This document shows, in pieces, positions 1 through 5,175 of a stretch of 12,778 nt of DNA. The position numbers were made by a program, and so were the translations under genes. The notes below the pieces were generated by a model, which was not told the origin of the DNA, did not search any database, and saw only the letters and a program-made list of their open reading frames with translations. Source of the stretch: Spirochaetaceae bacterium (GTDB lineage Bacteria; Spirochaetota; Spirochaetia; Treponematales; Breznakiellaceae). Numbering within the stretch: position 1 is the first letter of the stretch; every line of letters begins with the position of its first letter. The stretch covers positions 1 through 12,778 of the forward strand of contig JAITGR010000072.1 of the NCBI GenBank assembly GCA_031280455.1, written 5' to 3'.

Positions 1-309
1 GATAATGATAAAAAGCGTAAAACGCAGAACTGCGGAAAACAGAAACGCGGCGAAGAACACCAGCGCAATCACACCCGCGCACGGCAGCACACCCGCGGTG
101 AACAACAAATCCTGGCGTACGCAGAGCGCCCCGCCCGCGGCAGCAACCGCCGCCGACACCACATAAAAAGCGGCCGTTATATCGCGGCTGCGCTGGCTAT
201 GTGTCCTGGACGGGAAAAAAGCGGCGGAAAACAACCCCGCCGCCGTACCGAGCAACGCGGCGGCAAGATACAACAAATCCCTGCCGGCGGAAAAAACAGA
301 ATACCCCAT
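1..309 (-). CDS. Membrane protein, C-terminal part beyond window edge
   Basis: An open frame begins at ATG 309-307 and runs off the left edge, giving 103 codons. The protein is strongly hydrophobic, with about three likely transmembrane stretches: residues about 10-36 (LLYLAAALLGTAAGLFSAAF), about 50-67 and about 76-103. A short basic, polar segment around residues 37-47 (SRTHSQRSRD) separates the first two. The start lies only 9 bases after the stop of the kinase/BON gene, so the two are probably co-transcribed and translationally coupled. No strong Shine-Dalgarno is seen before this ATG, which fits coupling. I do not recognise the family, and the missing C-terminus prevents a functional call. 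Confidence 0.6.
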   Translation of the reverse strand, partial: MGYSVFSAGRDLLYLAAALLGTAAGLFSAAFFPSRTHSQRSRDITAAFYVVSAAVAAAGGALCVRQDLLFTAGVLPCAGVIALVFFAAFLFSAVLRFTLFIII

Positions 310-318
310 AGCGCGTAC

Positions 319-1140
319 TTAATGAAAAACCGAAAAATCCTGCACAACCTGGATTTCGGAACTGGCAGACACCACACCCGGAACCTCGCCAGCTGCCTGT
401 TCAGCCGCCGCCGTAACCGTAACCGCCTGCGCCGCCCCGTACAAACACGCCGCACCGTCCTTCACTACAACATCCAAAAACTGAACCGGCAGCGCCCGCT
501 CGTACACAATATGGTGAATAACCCGCTGCGCCAGCGCCAAATCCCGCAGCCCGTCCGCGCACGCCGCCTCGGAAAGCTCGTCAAACAGCAACGCCCGCGC
601 GCCATCAATAAGCCGCGCCGCCAGCGCTGGCGAAACAGCCGCCGTATTAAGCGCCAGTCGGTAATTCGCCGTATCACGCCATTCAACATCAAAAAAATAC
701 CGGTGAAAACCGGCACGCTCGCTGTCGCTATGACAAATAATAGCGCACGCTTTTTTTTCGTCGCACTGAAAATACCCGCGCACCCGCTCGACCCGCACCG
801 CGCGCGGCGACAACAGAAACACCGGCAGCACACCCGCCAGCCCCTTCAGCACCGCCGCCGCCCCCCTGCCGATAAACACACAAGAACCCGCGGCAGCCTC
901 CTCCAGAATCGCCGTTTTAAGATAGTGCAGATACATATCACGCGCGCCGGACATATTAGAAAAAAACGGCGGCTTACGCTCATCATACAGCCTAAAAACC
1001 TCGCTTTCTCCCCCGCAGGCGCACATACGCTTTTCAAGAACTTTTTTATCAACAAGCCGGAAGCCCGACACCCGGGCCACCTCGCGTGCCGTTTCATCAC
1101 CCAGCGCGGCCAACTCGCGGCTAATAGTAATAATACCCAT
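319..1140 (-). CDS. Cytidylate kinase-like protein with C-terminal BON-like domain
   Basis: The product is 273 aa from ATG 1140. A GTG six bases upstream is also possible, but AGGGG sits 5 bases before the ATG and related proteins start at the ITISRE block. The N-terminal 200 residues match the cytidylate-kinase-like family (Cytidylate_kin2): GIITISRELAALGDE at the start, the LVDKKVLEK block, and CVFIGRGAAAVLKG near residue 90. In typical members the first block continues into a glycine-rich loop (GSGGREIG-like). Here that loop reads ALGDETA, so nucleotide binding may be altered. The last about 50 residues (FLDVVVKDGAACLYG, then GVVSASSEIQVV) resemble a BON domain, a small fold linked to membrane or ligand binding. 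A role as a genuine CMP kinase is doubtful. It is followed by a membrane protein gene 9 bases downstream. Confidence 0.75.
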   Translation of the reverse strand: MGIITISRELAALGDETAREVARVSGFRLVDKKVLEKRMCACGGESEVFRLYDERKPPFFSNMSGARDMYLHYLKTAILEEAAAGSCVFIGRGAAAVLKGLAGVLPVFLLSPRAVRVERVRGYFQCDEKKACAIICHSDSERAGFHRYFFDVEWRDTANYRLALNTAAVSPALAARLIDGARALLFDELSEAACADGLRDLALAQRVIHHIVYERALPVQFLDVVVKDGAACLYGAAQAVTVTAAAEQAAGEVPGVVSASSEIQVVQDFSVFH

Positions 1141-1200
1141 AAACACCCCTGGGCGGCACCGGTTAAGCCGGAGAACACCAGTTTAACCAGCGCGCCATTA

Positions 1201-1318
1201 GGGCAACGCTGATTAAATCGAATCTAATCCGCATTGCCCTTTGTAATTGCTCATTTCATTACGCAATTACGGGTAAGAAGCATTGATTAAATGCTCGTTG
1301 GCATTTAATCAGTGCTTC
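1201..1318. repeat. Three consecutive intergenic hairpins
   Basis: Three inverted repeats stand side by side between the kinase/BON gene and rpsU. The first is 1201-1239 (GGGCAA/TTGCCC outer arms, imperfect inner arms). The second is 1243-1270 (GTAATTGC/GCAATTAC). The third is 1277-1318, with 18-base arms and a single G-T type mismatch. The first contains GCAACGCTGATTAAATCG at 1203-1220, whose exact reverse complement recurs at 2015-2032; a shorter version lies at 4546-4558. The third hairpin directly follows the rpsU stop on the minus strand and could end or stabilise that transcript, although no T-run follows it there. Confidence 0.7.
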
Positions 1319-1319
1319 C

Positions 1320-1523
1320 TTAGTACTCGGAGCGAGTCCTCCGAGTTTTTTTCATCAATTTTCTGCGGAGAGCCTTGTTTTTTCTATTGAGTATCGTAGA
1401 AGGCTTTTCAAAGTATTCCCGTTTTTTATACTCGCGGATAATACCCTCTTTTTCGACCATACGCTTAAACCGCTTAATCGCCCGCTCCAGGGCTTCGCTA
1501 TCATCAACAACAATATGCGCCAT
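1320..1523 (-). CDS. rpsU: Small ribosomal subunit protein bS21
   Basis: The product is 67 aa, starting [20 protein letters not shown]. It has the bS21 layout: a short N-terminal strand, then a long basic helical region ([13 protein letters not shown]) and an Arg/Lys-rich C-terminus ([15 protein letters not shown]). bS21 sits on the 30S platform near the anti-Shine-Dalgarno end of 16S rRNA. The start at 1523 is chosen over an upstream in-frame ATG at 1559 because a near-perfect Shine-Dalgarno, GGGGGTGAT (1539-1531), lies 7 bases before it and because the family starts here. In many bacteria rpsU is next to dnaG/rpoD; here it stands alone between repeat-rich intergenic regions. Its last codons form a perfect hairpin (see the terminator entry). 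Confidence 0.95.
   Translation of the reverse strand: MAHIVVDDSEALERAIKRFKRMVEKEGIIREYKKREYFEKPSTILNRKNKALRRKLMKKTRRTRSEY
1325..1352 (+). terminator. Intrinsic terminator on plus strand inside rpsU 3' end
   Basis: Perfect 8-base arms ACTCGGAG (1325-1332) and CTCCGAGT (1339-1346) enclose a 6-base loop and run into seven T residues on the plus strand. That is a textbook Rho-independent terminator shape for plus-strand transcription, yet the same bases encode the C-terminal residues (KTRRTRSEY) of S21 on the minus strand. It would stop transcription entering rpsU antisense from the left. Because it coincides with conserved basic codons, chance cannot be excluded. Confidence 0.5.
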
Positions 1524-1691
1524 ACAAACCATCACCCCCTTTCCGTACAAACCGGCCAAGACTACCAGATGCCGGCCTCAAAGCCGCCACACCCATAAGC
1601 CCCAGTATCCCCGAAAAAAACCCTTTTGTCCAGTAGCCGCATTTTTGGGCGCATGCCCGCCGGCGCCAGCGCCGGCGGGCACCGCGCTTTC

Positions 1692-1733
1692 CGCTCCAAT
1701 CTTTTTGCCTGCGGCAAAAAGTATTTCCGCTTC
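1692..1733 (+). repeat. 42-base dispersed repeat, copy 1
   Basis: The unit has CGCTCCAAT on the left, a CTTTTTGC/GCAAAAAG hairpin in the middle and TATTTCCGCTTC on the right. An inverted copy lies at 4450-4491. The two copies agree at all positions except in the hairpin loop (CTGCG here, GTTCC in the other copy when read in the same direction), so the stem is kept while the loop drifts. Confidence 0.85.
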
Positions 1734-1747
1734 AATCGCATTGCGCT

Positions 1748-1779
1748 GTTCAAAAACGGCCTCCGTGCCGTTTTTGAAC
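1748..1779. repeat. Perfect palindrome, 13-base arms
   Basis: GTTCAAAAACGGC (1748-1760) pairs perfectly with GCCGTTTTTGAAC (1767-1779) across a 6-base loop, CTCCGT. Its right arm belongs to the 48-base unit duplicated at 1888-1935, where the left arm is missing, so the duplicated copy lacks this hairpin. Confidence 0.85.
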
Positions 1780-1806
1780 ATGGAGTTTTGCGCAGCAAAA
1801 CTCCAC
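1759..1806 (+). repeat. 48-base direct repeat, copy 1
   Basis: Bases 1759-1806 recur at 1888-1935 with one mismatch (T1766 versus G1895). The unit includes the palindrome TGGAGTTTTGC/GCAAAACTCCA (1781-1805). The copies are 129 bases apart and enclose the CGCCATCCATGGCG palindrome and the 1847-1869 hairpin. Confidence 0.9.
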
Positions 1807-1818
1807 ACTTGGCTAACA

Positions 1819-1885
1819 GCCGCCATCCATGGCGGCGCATCCATAAGCAAAACGGCTTCGCCGTTTTGCGTCGCCATCCATGGCG
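1819..1885. repeat. Palindrome cluster: CGCCATCCATGGCG twice plus GCAAAACGGC hairpin
   Basis: GCCGCCAT/ATGGCGGC is present at 1819-1836, and the same 14-base core CGCCATCCATGGCG recurs at 1872-1885; a third copy in reverse orientation lies at 6450-6463. Between the first two sits GCAAAACGGC/GCCGTTTTGC (1847-1869) with a 3-base loop. This belongs to the same GCAAA...TTTGC class as the palindromes at 7161-7188 and 9255-9279. Confidence 0.8.
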
Positions 1886-1887
1886 GC

Positions 1888-1935
1888 GCCTCCGGGCCGT
1901 TTTTGAACATGGAGTTTTGCGCAGCAAAACTCCAC
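1888..1935 (+). repeat. 48-base direct repeat, copy 2
   Basis: This is the second copy of the 1759-1806 unit, identical except for one base. It ends in the TGGAGTTTTGC/GCAAAACTCCA palindrome, and the match stops just after the palindrome, with the two copies continuing into unrelated sequence (ACTTGG versus GAATGT). Confidence 0.9.
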
Positions 1936-2038
1936 GAATGTACGCGAATTATAACGAATATAGAGCCATTATTAGCGTTATTCGTGTCCATTCGCGTAAT
2001 TCGCGGTTTAAATCCGATTTAATCAGCGTTGCGGTGAC

Positions 2039-2067
2039 TGGACAAATTTTTTAGCCTGCGTTAGACT
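2039..2067 (+). promoter_or_regulatory. Probable promoter of the FMN-riboswitch operon
   Basis: TGGACA (2039-2044) is a 5 of 6 match to a -35 box. TAGACT (2062-2067) is a 4 of 6 match to a -10 box, and the spacer is 17 bases. The predicted transcription start, about 2074-2076, falls exactly where the riboswitch P1 stem begins. That agreement supports the call despite the imperfect -10. Confidence 0.5.
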
Positions 2068-2075
2068 TTTTGTAA

Positions 2076-2234
2076 CAATTTTCAGGGTAGGGTGTATGCG
2101 CTTCCTTCGGGCCTTGTGTGGGTCGAGGGCGGCGCGGATTCCCGACCGGCGGTATAGCCCGCGACTTCGGATGCGTCCGAACTGAACCGGTGAGATTCCG
2201 GTGCCGACGGTATAGTCCGGATGGAAGAAAATTG
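2076..2234 (+). promoter_or_regulatory. FMN riboswitch (RFN element)
   Basis: Conserved RFN blocks appear in order: CAGGGTAGGGTG (2083-2094), ATTCCCGACCGGCGGTATAG (2138-2157) then CCCGCGA, CCGGTGAGATTCCGG (2187-2201), and GCCGACGGTATAGTCCGGAT (2203-2222). The closing stem P1 is perfect: CAATTTTC (2076-2083) with GAAAATTG (2227-2234). This RNA binds FMN and normally lowers expression of flavin synthesis or uptake genes when FMN is abundant. The P2 loop is unusual: about 43 extra bases (2095-2137) replace the usual few and fold as their own hairpin. No clean terminator (stem plus T-run) is seen in 2235-2384, so the expression platform is unclear. The next gene starts 161 bases after P1 on the same strand, with no other gene between. 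Confidence 0.93.
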
Positions 2235-2384
2235 GCGCTGTGGTGCGCGTATCAAAAACAGGGCTTGCGGGTAGGCCTGGTTTAACGGTTCGCGCCTCTT
2301 TGCCGCTGTGCGCTTATTCAATCCTACAAAACAAATACTCTGAATGTAGCGGGGTATCGCATAGATACTCCGAGATTACAATTC

Positions 2385-2390
2385 AGGAGG
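2385..2390 (+). promoter_or_regulatory. Ribosome binding site setting the barrel gene start
   Basis: AGGAGG, a consensus Shine-Dalgarno, lies 5 bases before ATG 2396. It decides the start: the frame is open further upstream to a GTG at 2240, but that part would begin just after the riboswitch and encodes no signal peptide. Confidence 0.9.
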
Positions 2391-2395
2391 TTCCA

Positions 2396-3577
2396 ATGGA
2401 ACACAAAAAAACGATTCTTGTTCTTGTCTGCGTCTTTTTGCTTGGCTTGGCGATTCCCGCTCGAAAAGCCGCGGCGCAGACCCTTCTGGTTCAGCCCTAC
2501 ATCACGCTGGACTACGATCCCGTGTACTTCGACCCGTTCGCAGGGGAGACGGGCCTAAATGCGCGGGCGCTCAACTTTAACCAGGCCGGCATCAAATTTA
2601 CCGGCACGGTGAGTACGGTTACGGCCTTTATCGAGGCGCGGGGGTATCCCGGGTACAGCGCGGCGGGGGGCGGCAATTACGAGCCGGGCAGCACGCCCTT
2701 CTACAACCACGCCGACCCCGAGCCTAAGTGGTTTAGCCCTAGTCCAGTGTACTACGCCTGGGCAAAATGGCAGGCGACGGAAACGGGCAATCTGTGGGCG
2801 GGGAAGTTCAAGCCGTTTTTTGGGCCGGCTTTGTTTGACCAAAGCCACTACGGTATTGGCTGGCAGCAAAAGATTTCCGGCGTTACGGTCAACGTATTTG
2901 CCATGCAGCCGCGCCGCTGGGATTCCAACCTCTTTACCGTGTCCGGTATGCCCGCCGAACCGGTACATTATTGGGAGGGGCTGCGGATTTTGGCGAGCGC
3001 CGAGCGCTTTAAGGCGGGCGGCCTTACCGTTGCGGGCGGCGCGCTGTTCGACTGGCTGCCTAACGGCGAAAAGGACGCATACCGGCTTACCGGCGATGTA
3101 TATGTTTCGTATACCGGCATTAAAAACCTGACGCTTATCGGTGAGGCGGCGTGTATCGTAAATATATACGAAGACGGCATCAAAATAAAAAGCACCGAAG
3201 CGCCGGAGAGTGCCGCCGTAGGACTCGGCGTGTATATCAATGCTGAATACAAGCCGCTTTCGCCCCTTGCCTGCGGCCTTACCTTTACGCTTAAAGATGC
3301 CTGCCTTGGCGCCGATAAAAACGCGCCGTACGACGGGCTTTCGAGTTACTCAGGCTTTGTTGCCCAAAAAGTTGACGGCGAAATTAATACGGCAACGGTT
3401 GGTATATACGGAAAATATGCACCGCATAAAAGTTTTTACATACAGCCGCAGGTAAACATTAAGTTTGCCAACGCGCTCAACGGATATACGCCGCCGGACG
3501 GCAAGCAGGCTGGGGTCGACTTTCAGATACGCTTCCGCTGGGAGCCGTCGTTTGTCATTAAACAGGATGCACAATAA
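2396..3577 (+). CDS. FMN-riboswitch-controlled outer-membrane beta-barrel protein
   Basis: The product is 393 aa with a classic signal peptide: basic MEHKK, a hydrophobic core LVLVCVFLLGLAI, and probable cleavage after KAAA before QTLLVQP. The mature part has no long hydrophobic helix. It is rich in Tyr, Trp, Gly and alternating polar/apolar strands, for example ITLDYDPVYFDPF, GIKFTGTVSTVTAFIEA, NLWAGKFKPFFG, LTVAGGALFDWL, AYRLTGDVYVSYTG, GLTFTLKDACLG, SFYIQPQVNIKFA and VDFQIRFRWEPSF. This is the pattern of a porin-like barrel. I do not recognise a named family. The riboswitch in front and the phosphatase overlapping its stop (TAATG) suggest a channel for flavin compounds; that substrate is inferred from context only. 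Alternatives are a non-specific porin or another surface protein. Confidence 0.85.
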   Translation: MEHKKTILVLVCVFLLGLAIPARKAAAQTLLVQPYITLDYDPVYFDPFAGETGLNARALNFNQAGIKFTGTVSTVTAFIEARGYPGYSAAGGGNYEPGSTPFYNHADPEPKWFSPSPVYYAWAKWQATETGNLWAGKFKPFFGPALFDQSHYGIGWQQKISGVTVNVFAMQPRRWDSNLFTVSGMPAEPVHYWEGLRILASAERFKAGGLTVAGGALFDWLPNGEKDAYRLTGDVYVSYTGIKNLTLIGEAACIVNIYEDGIKIKSTEAPESAAVGLGVYINAEYKPLSPLACGLTFTLKDACLGADKNAPYDGLSSYSGFVAQKVDGEINTATVGIYGKYAPHKSFYIQPQVNIKFANALNGYTPPDGKQAGVDFQIRFRWEPSFVIKQDAQ

Positions 3578-4398
3578 TGAATACCCATAAAACGGGCGCG
3601 TTTTTCGCCCTGTATGCCCTGCTCGCCGCTGCTGTTCTGGCCCTTGCCGGCTGCCCGGCAAAACCTGCTGCCGCGGCAGCGGACGCGGACGCGGAATTGC
3701 GGGATACGGCAATGGCTATCGTGTGGCAGCAGCAATCTGGCGAGTATGCCGCCCTCTGCTATCAGGCGTTTAACGCCGGCAGAGCGGCTGTGCAGGCGGC
3801 AGCGGCGGGGGGGCAGTACGCCGCTGTCCTCGACATTGACGAGACGGTTTTGGACAACAGTCCCTACGCCGCGTATCTGGTACACGAAAATACCCCCTGG
3901 AGCGCGGAAAGCTGGGAAGCGTGGTGTACCGCGGCGGCGGCGGAAGCTGTCCCGGGGGCGCTCGATTTTTGCCGCTTTCTTGCCGAAAACGGTATCGAAA
4001 TTTTTTACATTTCCAACCGGCCTATCTCGGTGCTTTCGGCTACGACGGAGAACCTGCGGGCGCTCGGCTTTCCTGGTGTCCGCGCCGACCGCGTTTTGCT
4101 GCAGACCGGCACCTCGGACAAAACGCCCCGTGTAGACTCGGTGCGCGAGCAGGGTTACACGGTGGTGCTGTGCGCCGGCGACAATCTGGACGACTTTGAC
4201 GGCTCGATACGGAAGGACACCAACGCGGTGCGTAAACAGTGGGCGGCGGAAAATGCCGCGCGGTTTGGGGTGTACTATCTCGTGCTGCCCAACGCCGCCT
4301 ACGGCACGTTTGAGGGGGCTCTCGCCGGCGGTTACTACGGCAAAAGTCCCGGGGAACGGGCGGCTGTCCGCATAGGGCTGCTAAAAAGCTGGAAATAG
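3577..4398 (+). CDS. Lipoprotein HAD phosphatase, e(P4)/class C acid phosphatase type
   Basis: The product is 273 aa. A lipobox LAGC (residues 23-26, Cys26 lipidated) follows a hydrophobic signal, so it should be membrane-anchored in the periplasm or outer membrane. HAD motifs are complete: DIDETVLDNS (nucleophile Asp86, Asp88), FYISNR (Ser146), Lys182 in TSDKTPR, and GDNLDDF (Asp202, Asp205, Asp206). The length and the W-W-x-W-C segment after motif I (PWSAESWEAWC) fit the 5'-nucleotidase lipoprotein e(P4) family, in which the Haemophilus member dephosphorylates NMN for NAD salvage. Its ATG overlaps the barrel gene stop by one base, so both depend on the FMN riboswitch. The natural substrate is therefore most likely FMN, giving riboflavin; this is inferred. 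A general phosphomonoesterase role remains possible. Confidence 0.9.
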   Translation: MNTHKTGAFFALYALLAAAVLALAGCPAKPAAAAADADAELRDTAMAIVWQQQSGEYAALCYQAFNAGRAAVQAAAAGGQYAAVLDIDETVLDNSPYAAYLVHENTPWSAESWEAWCTAAAAEAVPGALDFCRFLAENGIEIFYISNRPISVLSATTENLRALGFPGVRADRVLLQTGTSDKTPRVDSVREQGYTVVLCAGDNLDDFDGSIRKDTNAVRKQWAAENAARFGVYYLVLPNAAYGTFEGALAGGYYGKSPGERAAVRIGLLKSWK

Positions 4399-4401
4399 AC
4401 T

Positions 4402-4432
4402 GCTCGAAATCCGGCTGCGCCGGATTTCGAGC
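4402..4432. repeat. Perfect hairpin after phosphatase gene, possible transcript end
   Basis: GCTCGAAATCCGGC (4402-4415) pairs perfectly with GCCGGATTTCGAGC (4419-4432) across a 3-base loop, starting 4 bases after the phosphatase stop. There is no T-run, so this is not a standard intrinsic terminator. Its ends (GCTC...GAGC) resemble the palindromes at 7191-7220 and 9225-9252. Confidence 0.75.
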
Positions 4433-4449
4433 CCGCCGCGCAAGGGATA

Positions 4450-4491
4450 GAAGCGGAAATACTTTTTGCGGAACGCAAAAAGATTGGAGCG
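4450..4491 (-). repeat. 42-base dispersed repeat, copy 2 (inverted)
   Basis: This is the reverse complement of the unit at 1692-1733. Stem CTTTTTGC/GCAAAAAG and both flanks are identical and only the 5-base loop differs. Confidence 0.85.
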
Positions 4492-4576
4492 GATAGCCCG
4501 GTCTACCGCCCGCAGGGTGGTAGATGCGCCCCTATTTTAATGCTTGATTTAATCAGCGCTTCTAAAAACTGCCCCC

Positions 4577-4604
4577 TGAAATCTGAAATCCGAAATCCGA
4601 AATC
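4577..4604 (+). repeat. Four tandem 7-base units (YGAAATC)
   Basis: TGAAATC, TGAAATC, CGAAATC and CGAAATC follow one another without gaps. The array is intergenic, 100 bases before the start of the small exported protein gene. Confidence 0.8.
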
Positions 4605-4704
4605 TGGAATGCAGCCCTCTTTACAATTTTTGTTGTTTTGGTGTAGGCTGAAGCAGGGAGACGTTTGTCTCTTATCATTATGAGGCTATTTAAAGAGGTT
4701 TAGT

Positions 4705-5142
4705 ATGACTTTAGCAAAAAAAGCGGCGGCGGTTTCGTTCCTTTTAATGTTCGCGGCAGGTTCGGTGTTTTCGCAGTCGGCTCAGACGACTGTCAAAGGT
4801 AAACTCATAAAGGCGACCCGGAACGGGAAGAACATTACGAGTGTTTTTGAACCGATTGTTTCTATTTCGCAAGAGGATGTACTTGGTGTGCGTTCTATTC
4901 GCCTGGAGCTTTCCGGTGTGCTGTCGCGCGATTCCAAGGTGTATGAATTTTACAACGATGGTAAAAATGAAAGCCAGATACTGTGGAAGCGCAGGATGCG
5001 CGGCGTTGTGGTTCAGCCTATCGCTGTGTTTATTACGACGGCGGAAAGCGAAAATAATACCAATTTGCTCTGCTTAAACTACGAATATCGTGATTCCAAG
5101 GGTTTTGGCAGTGTTGACTACATTATAGAAACCGAAAAGTGA
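4705..5142 (+). CDS. Small exported protein of unknown function
   Basis: The product is 145 aa, with a signal peptide (MTLAKKAAAVSFLLMFAAG) and probable cleavage near VFSQ-SAQTT. The mature part of about 120 residues is predicted mainly beta, with strands such as TTVKGKLIKATR, SIRLELSGVL, RGVVVQPIAVFIT and LLCLNYEYRD, and one Cys. No family is recognised. The start is supported by AGAGG upstream and by the signal peptide beginning at this ATG. Codon use is less GC-rich than that of the neighbours (for example many TTT, AAA and GAA codons), which may mean a recent arrival or just low expression. It lies 33 bases before the cysteine desulfurase on the same strand, so the two may share a transcript, but no functional link is evident. 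Confidence 0.75.
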   Translation: MTLAKKAAAVSFLLMFAAGSVFSQSAQTTVKGKLIKATRNGKNITSVFEPIVSISQEDVLGVRSIRLELSGVLSRDSKVYEFYNDGKNESQILWKRRMRGVVVQPIAVFITTAESENNTNLLCLNYEYRDSKGFGSVDYIIETEK

Positions 5143-5175
5143 GCGGCTCCCCCAAAATGGGAAGGCTCTTGTGAT

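Larger units (their letters stand above)
1524..2038. other. Gene-free, palindrome-rich intergenic stretch
   Basis: No credible gene is seen here. The open frames that cross it on both strands are built from the repeat units themselves and carry no recognisable domain. The stretch holds hairpins at 1692-1733, 1748-1779, 1781-1805, 1819-1836, 1847-1869 and 1872-1885, and a 48-base direct duplication. At about 1936-2032 there is an AT-richer section with ACGCGAATTATAACGAAT and a partly complementary ATTCGTGTCCATTCGCGTAA. The latter resembles the degenerate ATTCGTG/ATTCGCG-type intergenic repeats common in several bacterial genomes. The section ends with the shared element CGATTTAATCAGCGTTGC at 2015-2032. 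Confidence 0.75.
4399..4704. other. Intergenic region with repeats and 5' leader of next gene
   Basis: No gene is seen. In order it holds a perfect hairpin after the phosphatase (4402-4432), an inverted copy of the 42-base repeat (4450-4491), the shared element GATTTAATCAGCG (4546-4558), four 7-base tandem units (4577-4604), and a small hairpin GAGAC/GTCTC (4658-4671). TTTACA at 4620-4625 could be a -35 box for the next gene, but no convincing -10 follows. AGAGG lies close upstream of ATG 4705. Confidence 0.6.

Noticed and set aside
199..1212. Long plus-strand open frame (337 codons) opposite the kinase/BON gene
   Set aside because: Arg/His/Pro-rich shadow of the minus-strand gene, no domain, and it runs through the intergenic hairpins.
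1692..1935. CRISPR array
   Set aside because: Repeats are palindromes of differing sequence and spacing, without a constant repeat and regular unique spacers, and no cas gene is present.
1562..2022. Open frames on both strands through the repeat mosaic (121-215 codons)
   Set aside because: They encode the repeats twice over, with no known domain, no good ribosome site and no conservation signal visible.
2235..2330. Riboswitch-controlled intrinsic terminator
   Set aside because: Weak stems such as CAGGGC/GCCTG exist, but no stem is followed by a T-run, so no terminator is called.
2240..2395. N-terminal extension of the beta-barrel protein from GTG 2240
   Set aside because: It starts right after the riboswitch; the AGGAGG and the signal peptide both point to ATG 2396.
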